A DNA stretch of 64,000 nucleotides from Corallium rubrum. Its lineage: Eukaryota; Cnidaria; Anthozoa; Scleralcyonacea; Coralliidae. Location: NCBI GenBank assembly GCA_964035015.1, contig OZ035999.1, forward strand, positions 3,919,627 to 3,983,626. The letters are read 5' to 3'. The notes beneath the pieces were generated by a model, which saw only the letters and a program-made list of their open reading frames with translations, was not told where the DNA came from and did no database searches. This document shows positions 32,601 to 41,600 of this stretch, one piece after another. How positions within the stretch are numbered: the first letter of the stretch is position 1; each line of letters begins with the position of its first letter. The position numbers were made by a program, and so were the translations under genes.

Positions 32601-35600
32601 TGAAACAGATGAGAAAATATTTGTGATGGACAACGACCTTTCACAAACGTCTTCAAAAGCAAGAACATGTTTGGCAGACCACGGCATTAGCATGCAAGCC
32701 ATTCCACCAAGATCGCCAGACCTTAACCCGATTGAGAATATATTCCATGTCGTTAGAAAGCGCATTGAAGCCCAAGTGAGAAAGAATAACATCACACATC
32801 AGACATGGGATGAGTTCTGCAGTGCAGTTAAATACAATATTTGGTCAACGTCTAAAGAGTACATTGATAAGACAATATCCAGTATGCCGAAAAGACTAAA
32901 GCATATTGTGAAAACTAAGGGTCGACGAACAAAATACTGAACTCACTTACTAATTAAACCGTATCAATATTATCAACACATGTTGTGCAAAACAGCAATT
33001 CAATGTTATACATGGTCATAATAATTTGTATTTAATGTAAACTACAACTTGAGAATTAGTGATAACAAATAACCCGAATTTCAAAGACTGTATGTGAGTT
33101 TGAAGGAATAAACTAATTGTTTTGAAGTTGCCATGCAACTCTGCCGTATTTAATAACGATGGTGTCGTATATCATATGCAGTTACTCGTCACTTTATATC
33201 AGTGTATATGATGGTAACAAATACATTTTATTAAAAATTTACGGTTAAACAAGCTTTCTTAAATCGAATTATATCATATTAATTCACTTTACCATGGCAA
33301 AATCATAATTTTTCATACACTTTACCACACTTTACCACACTTTACCACAAACAGTGTATAATAATAGGATACTTAATTTAATTTATAAACACCGCTGTGG
33401 TAAAGTGTGGTAAAGTGTGGTAAAGTGTATGAAAAATAATCGTATACCTATGGTAAAGTGTACTCATATGAAACGCTACATCATAAGGATTAACATGATG
33501 GTTTGGCATTAACACAAAATAGAAAATATAGGAAGTTATAGCACAATATCTAATATAAGTCGTGCGAAACATGAACCACAGGGTTGCACTTCCTTTTGTT
33601 CATGCTGGGCAATCTGGCGAGTAAAATTGAAAATTTTCCATCTGACGGCCATCATCTCCGTCTCTCGTTCGTCGATTTGTCCGTTCTTCACATAAACGAT
33701 CGGTCGTTTCGAAGTGCAAAAGATTGGTGTATCTCCGTCGAATGTCGTGTCCTTGGCAAAATGGGATTTAGGGGCAGGTAAATGAACCAGTTGCCCCTCC
33801 AACATGAGAAGCAGATCGTGCCACGCTAAAATTTGAGGAGACCACCTGAAGTCATTAAGAAAAACGACTTCAGCGTTCTCCGCTCCTACCCACGCAAAAC
33901 TTGTGCATGCCGGATTGGTGAAGGTGTGGTAAATTCTGTTGAGAGGATTTAATAGGAAGGTTTTACCACAATTTGCAGGTCCCGTCAACATTATGTTCCG
34001 GTATTTCCCTCTACCCCTTTCAAGTAGTTCCCTCATTGATTTGGCAAACAGTTCTCGCGGTATGTGGTTGTTCTGCAGTAGCTGTAACGCACACATCTCC
34101 CACTCTCTTTCCGTTTCACAAGTGCATTTTGTGTCATATGCTTCTTTTAGCAAATCTATTCGCGATTTTTTGTTTCGTTCATTAGTGCGTTCTGCGCTTT
34201 CCATCTCCCATGCATTAGTTAGCAGTTCATTCACAACTTTTGTTCCCCGGTTGATGACGAATTCTGCCAAATCACTCTTCCCATGCCGTTTTTGCATATT
34301 AGCAAAAGCTAGCAAAGCATTTCGATTTCGAAGATTCTTTGCTACTATGATCTCCGATACGTCAAATGCACTGAGTCGTTTCCGCTTCTTCGCCGGCCCT
34401 TTCTTCTTCGTATCCGTATGCGTCTTCTTCATCGCTTGACTTCAGTGGCATACGTTTCTTTCTGCGTTGTTTGAAAGTTTCGTGGGCTCTCATAGTTGCA
34501 GGTCCATTGCTGTTGGTTAAATCTGGGTGGTTGTCGCTTTGTTCGTATGCCGTATCTTCTTTCGTAACATACTTCCACGCGGTGAAATAGTTTGCGTGGA
34601 CGCTTGAGAAATGGACAGATATGCCATGTTTTTTTTGCAGTGCTTTCTTTGAAGGCAACAATCGTTGAATTCTATCAAGCTTCACACAAACATGATAGTG
34701 TATTCCCGATTTTTTGTGCAACTCTTTCGAACAACACCATTGTAAAACGACTACAGATCGCGCGCAGAAAGAATCAACAATAGCTTCTGCGAAAGATTGT
34801 CGTGTGGGAAACTTTTGAGTATCCGCTTGGCTCAAAGTAACCAAATATACCTGACGAACTTCGCGAGTATGTAATTCTTCATCTTCTGATGATGTACTCG
34901 ACCTATCGCTATTATAACATTGTAATAATTCCATTCCATTCAGTTGAATGTGAACTACGAAGACACAGTGGGTGTCACAATGGCAGTGTAATATGAGAAA
35001 AGGTGTTATAGTACACGCCATGACACTTTGGAGACAATTTTTAAGGGAATACTACGACCTCATTCTGACCATGAATAACAAAAGTAAAGGAGTGCATGGC
35101 GTAAGCCATTTCTCGCAATCTGCATTATGTAAAATACAAGGTAATAGACAAAAATATAGTTACCAAGTGCCGTTACGTAAACGCGTGTTCGCAACTTGCC
35201 AAGTTATGATTTCTGAATTATGACGAAAATCAATTCAAATGCATAATTTGTATAATATATTATAAAATATACTTCATTAAAACAATTAGGTGCTTAATTT
35301 TCACGTATTCTAAGTAATATTTGATGAAATTATTTAGTTAAAATTTGTTTTTCTCTTGAAAATAATCTTAAAATTTTGCATAAAAAACTCAGACAATCAT
35401 TGACAAAATTAGTTGGAACATGTACACGAAAGTAAGACATTTCACAATGTTTTTATATCCCCCCATCCCCCCTATTCAATGTTGGCTTTCCATCAACGGA
35501 AATGTGATGAGAACCTATAGAGAACAAATCACGAATGTTTTGTGGTGATACAACATTGTTTAGGGGGAGGGGGGGTCGAGTAATGTAGGCGGAGTGATGC

Positions 35601-38600
35601 AAAACATGTTAATGTTGCTTTTGTTACAACAATTTTGTCAATGATTGTAGAACCTGATTCTACTTTGTGCAACGATTGTATTACAACTTATCTCGTGACG
35701 ATTTTGACCATTGCACAGCAAGTTACACGGTGCAATTGGTTCATGCAACGCCGTTGCGAGACAAGTTGCATGAACCATTGCACCGTGTGACATGCTATAC
35801 AATGGTCAAAATCCGTGTAACAGGGCCTTTAGGTTCTACACGGTCTGATCCGGTTAAAAGACCGCGTAAGAGAGCCTACGTGTTTAGCTTCAATCTTTGT
35901 CCACCTATCACACTAGGTAGGATGGGTTAACGGGGTGGGTTGGAATAACCCTATATATGTTGTTGCACCCTCTCACATGCCTTTTCTCCATGTACCCCGT
36001 TTTTCCCTCCTCCATAAAAACAACACCTAGTAATCTTAGGGAATCTTTATATAAGGTTAACCGCAAAATTCTCCTGCATGCAAGGATCTTGATAACTTGT
36101 TTAAACGAGATTGATCGAAGTCTACGTTTAATAAAATCCATACTTATACTGAGAATGGTATGCCACTAAGATTATTCAATGCAACCTTACTTTATGTGTG
36201 ACGGTGCCATCTTTTACACCCATTCGTACAATGTACAACACATCTTCGGGCAAGGAGTCACATTCTTCTAGCTCTCCTTGATTGAACAATGTATTTGTTT
36301 CTTTCTGAAAAAAAAGTAAACCACAAATAAATCAACGTTCCTCGCAACAATACAGTAGTATGTACGATTCTATTCTCACCGTTTTGGTATTCAGTAATTC
36401 ATCCAATATCTCAAGGTTTTCCCCATTTGGTCTGTATTGTCCTCTTTCATCCCCCTTTATCACATCAAGCCACAAAAGGTCGGACACAATCTTTTCTAAA
36501 GATATTTCTAGCCTGAAGAATTGTGAAAATTAACATTCTTAAAACATGAGATCGTGGACCCTAGCTAAACGTCGCTCTTCTCATGCGCCAAACCTAATGA
36601 TAATGAGCTAAATCCTTTGTTTATGCTGATTTGCATTAGGTTCAGGGCATGAGAAGAGCGACGTTTCACCTAAGCCTATAAGAGGTTACCTTGTAAGATG
36701 TTACGCTACCTGAAGTGTAGGTACATATTAAGACCCCGTTTACACGATGCCGGTACAATTTGAAAACGGAACAAAATCATGTCGTTATGCAAATACAGCA
36801 TATAACATTTCACGTTATTTTTGTGCCGGTATCGTGTAAACGCAAGGCCTAAACGGCATGATTTTGTTCCGTTTTCAAATTATACCGGCATCGTGTAAAC
36901 GGGGTCTAAGTTACGTTGCAAGACGTTACCGTTACACTAGGTTAACTGACGTTACACTAAGTTTAGTTATAAGATATTAGGCCGCTAAGTTGTAAGATGT
37001 TAGGCTGCGTTATAAAACATACATATATACGCTTACGTTTTAAGTCGCTACGTTGTAAGACATTCCAGTTTAGGCCAATAAAAAAATAGCTGGGTTTCCT
37101 ATTTCTCTCCACAAAAATTTAGGTAGGGTAGGTTGGATTTCTTCTTTTTTTTACTTTTTTTTAATTTAGTGCCTAGGAATAACAATAATATTCTTTCCAA
37201 CACCAAATGTCAATTACACTAGCACATCCATTAAAGCTAATTTTGAGCACATAGAGATGCAAATCACGCTGCAACTCGGGCCCATGCTCCTTAAAAATTC
37301 AATAAAAAGATTAGGGTCGGCATTTTGCTAGCAAAAAACTAGGTAGGGTCGGGAAACCGGAAACCCAGGTATATTTTTGGCCTTAGAAATATTATTTTAT
37401 ATTATACACTTAATGTCTGCTCCCGAGGGAAACAGTTAGTTTTGTTTTCCCGAGAGTCTTGATATTTCCCGAGACGAAGTCGAGGGAAACATCGAGACTC
37501 GAGGGAAAACAAAACTAACTGTTTCCCGAGGGATCAGACATTAAGTGTTTTGTTATATAGCTAGAGTTTTACTGAATAATTTCGACGTTTATCAAGGGAA
37601 AGTACACAAAAGACAAAGTGAAAGACTTACCAAAACATTTCGCCTGGCTCCGTAATTTCACTTCAACCAAACAAATATTAGTCTCAGAACAAAAGAACAG
37701 CAATACATTTCTCCAGTTAATCTTCACACATGCTTTGAAGACCTATAAATATTCTTTTTTTCGTACCAAACAAGCTTTTGTTTATAGGATGCTGTGAAGA
37801 GTTCAAATTTCTAGCGGGCAGCAATTGAGAACTTACTGACCGAGCAGGCAATAAGTTCTCAATTATTGCCCGCCCGGTAGACATTCAAATTTAGATAAGG
37901 TCATGTGACCACAAACCAACCAATGACAGTCATCGTTGTATCCAGCGAAACTCTAGCTATATAACAATATCTATTATTAAAGGATTTTTCTGAAGAGTTA
38001 CCGATTTACGGAAAAACTGACACTTACACACTGCAGTTTAGAACGGTGTGACTTATAGCGACTTATAGGCCAGAAAATACGGTAAAGTTAAATTTCAAGT
38101 CTCTGAAAAGTGACATACTGACAGTACCTTTGTTTCTCTATTATCCAAGTGCAGGAATCGCTTTCCACTGGGGCATATAATTCACCATCCAATAATGTTT
38201 GACCATTTTTCAAACTGACCTTCAAACTATGTGTTTTTACACTGAACAAAATATCATGTTTTCCCATTCCTGCAGGGAGAGGATACAAGATAGTTATTTG
38301 CCCACCATCTTGCGTCCAGGCATACTCCTTTTTTATTTTTGCCTCTTCATCTGGTTCCTTTGAAACAGGTCTGATATCTTCATATCCTTGATCAAGGGAA
38401 ACTAAGTGGAATAAAAAGGAATTTTCTTAGACTTGTGTTCTTTTCAGATGACTGGTAAGGCCAATAGACGAGTTTCTGGGTGTTGCGTGCGCATCGTTTT
38501 GGAAAGAAATTGGCGGGCTCTTGGCGGGCTCCCCACAAAGTAAGGAATGGCAAACAGACTTGCTAGCGATATAGCAACAGCGGCAGAATAACAATGTTTT

Positions 38601-41600
38601 ATATCCAGAAACTGTATCTACACTTTGTTTACTTTAAACAGTATGTTTACTTTGAGTGGAGCTTGCCAGCTTTTTTGAAAAATGATGCGCGCGCAACAAC
38701 CTGAAACTCGCCTATTAAAAAAATATTTCTGTTTTTCATCACTTTTTTTGAAAAAATTGGGGCAGGTGGGTGGATTTTTTTTTTATTTTCTATTTTTATT
38801 AGTAGCGTATTTTCTTACAGGAAACGGGTTAAAAGTTGAGATGTTTTCTATTTTGCACGCTTTGCCTGCATAGCTAACGATTACTGTCCAAAGCTATTGC
38901 AAGTTTAAAGCTAATTTTTGCACGACTTAAACACCTAGCTGCTTGTCCAGTTTCTTCGGAAAGCTACTCTACTTTGCTCATGCGCAACAGTACAAACAAA
39001 AGCAAAAACATGATTTACCACTCTTTTCTAACAACAATAGCGCATTACGGTGCCAAATTTTTGGTTTCTAACAGATAACTGACGATAAAAAAAGTAAATC
39101 AGGGCAGACAAATTCTTGGGGGCGGGCGGCGACGAAAAACTGAAATATTTTTTAATTGGCCTAATCATGGACCTTATTCAGAAATGACCACTGAATGAAA
39201 TTTCTTTTATATACATGTACAAAAATTAGCCCTTATCGGAACTCATTTTCACATGGGAAATTCAAAATAATTACTTTACTTTACTTTAAAACGAGGTCAT
39301 AAGGGCTAATTTACAAGCATTATGCACATGAAGAATGCTAATTCAGTGGCCATTTTTGAATAAGGTCAGTCTATACTGCGAACAGATATTTCACCAAAAT
39401 GCATGAGGATGCTTGTTTTTTTAAATGAATTGGGTCTACAGATTTTTTAATATCTCCCTGTTGAGTTCTTAAACTTGAAGAAATGGTTTTAGTTCAAAAA
39501 AATTTGGGGCTAACCAAACTCATTTTTTATCAATTTATAAATTGAATTAAATGTGAATTTGCAGCCATTTTGAAATGTCACTGTTGTCATGTTCAACCGA
39601 TAAAACATATTTTTATTTGTTAACATTATTTGATGCTCTGAACATTGTTATTATTTTTGTACACAACTTTGGGAGTTTCATTCTTTTCCAAAATATTCAT
39701 AAGTACTTTTTGAGGTTGAAACTTAAGCCTAGCAGAGCTTCCTTTTTGCCAGATGAACAAGGAAGCTCTGTCACTATATAAAATAAGACTCACTTTGCTC
39801 ATAGCTACATGTAATTGTGTCTCCCAGTTGCCACAGTATATGTTTTGGAGACACAATGACAAACCTACACTAACTGACAGTACAACACTTTTGGCTTAAT
39901 TAATTAAATAAGAATACCACCTCAAGCACCTACTGTAGTACAGTATACACACCTTTTCCCTTATCTGTAACCAAATAAAAAGGTTTTTCACTTGCTAACA
40001 AAATAGCTTTATTGCTGGGTTCAAGGGCTCCATACAGAGGAACAGAACGGCTTTGAAATTCTTTCTGTACCTCAAAAACAAACTTTGTTTCACCCTTGTC
40101 ACCAACTTCAGCTGAAAACACAAGAAGTGTCAAAACAACTGTATGTTTCACATGTACCGAGTCACTTTCTTCATCAGTGGTAACACTTAATAACAAGCAG
40201 CTTAATGTCTTTGAGTTGGGTTCAAAATTTGAGTGTAAAATGGAAAAAGGTTGGTCTATTTTCTGAATGAGAATGAGTTCCCATTCGACCTGCTCTTGAC
40301 GGTTGCCTGTGTGCAGAATGTACAGTCGACCAGCACCATCTGAAGCGACAGCGTGAGAACTGCATGGAAACGAGACAAATGCATTCAGTTGGTGAGGAGC
40401 TTTATTGTCTTCCACAGGAAGAATCTGGAAAACATTATTGAATCCTTGGACATGGTTATCCTATAAAAATATAAAATGAAAGATAAGTGAAAATATCTAT
40501 AATTGTTTGGTAAGTGTCAAGTTAATTATAATTAATAAGTTTAACAATACACAATTTTTGTGCAATTTACTACAGTATACTTTGAATAACTTCATGTATC
40601 CAGCACAAAGGGCTTCTAAATTAGCCTTAAATTTTTTATTTGATTTTTTTTTCTTATAATGTATTGATCTCAATTGAACCCATAATTTGCTGCCTAGGTC
40701 CCTTTTGATGAGTAAAATAATCTGTTGTTAGACAGAGCAAAAAAAATACACAAATCAGCTGTTTTTAGCCAGCTTGGGTAGCAATGGGTCATGTATCAGT
40801 CAATTCCAGCTGTGCCCATCCCAGCCAACCCCCGGGCATTCACAATTTTTGCTAATCCTGGGAGTAGGCTATCGCCAGAAGCACATAACCTGGGGGTCAG
40901 GATTTGGAACATTTGCACTTGCTATATATGCACTGTGGGAAAGTATGTCTAATTCATACTGCCATGCGGGCATTTTAACGGAAATATATTTGAAAAATAA
41001 GGTTTTAAACTTCCAAGTAAATCGGACATTAAATGAGCTAAAATACAACAAATTTTTCAGTAAAATAGCGTTACCTTGGGTTCATGATGTGTTGTCTTCT
41101 ATTTGTGTGCTTCTTGAGTTGATTTGAAGCAATTTATCTCTGTTTTCGTTCGGGGTTTAGACCTATATTCGTTGCCCAGGGATGGGGCCTTGGCACACTA
41201 TGTCCTTCCCTTGGGGTGGAGACATGGTCAGTTTTTTCTCCGAAATGTCAGATGCCTGGATGTTGGCCTGGGGGGGGGGGGGGAGGGGGAGGATGGGCAC
41301 AATTGGAATTGACTGACGCATTAATAATTTGTTAAGCCATTGCCATCTAGGATGTTTGAGGGTTCCTTTGATGAGTAAAATCATCTGGCATTAGACATAG
41401 TTAAAAAATAACAAGAGCTGTTCTGTTTTTCAGTTCTATGTTCTCTAAGGCAGCAATGGGTTAATGAGATGAAGACGTTCTTAATAAATTCATGTGGTGC
41501 AGTAGCAGAGGAGCAACAGTTGTCACCCCCCCCCCCCCCCCCTTATAAAAGTAATAAAATTTTAATACAGGAATACTATAGCGTAAGGCAGTCCAGCCCA

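Larger units (their letters stand above)
27441..35647. mobile_element. Composite Tc1/mariner-Rep element, head-to-tail dimer
   Basis: An 8207-bp insertion flanked by TA at 27439-27440 and 35648-35649. The outer inverted ends share CAATCATTGACAAAATT and then a degenerate GTTGKAACA. The internal order is M1 (27441-27694), core 1 (27695-31417), M2 (31418-31670), core 2 (31671-35393), M3 (35394-35647), with a period of 3976-3977 bp. Each core carries one transposase gene (+), a Rep nuclease ORF (-), a helicase ORF (-) and an iteron hairpin. The two transposases are identical in translation, as are the two helicases; the Rep ORFs differ at one residue. So the array is very young or still homogenised. 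It lies within NUDCD1 intron 5. No capsid-like ORF was seen. Confidence 0.85.
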
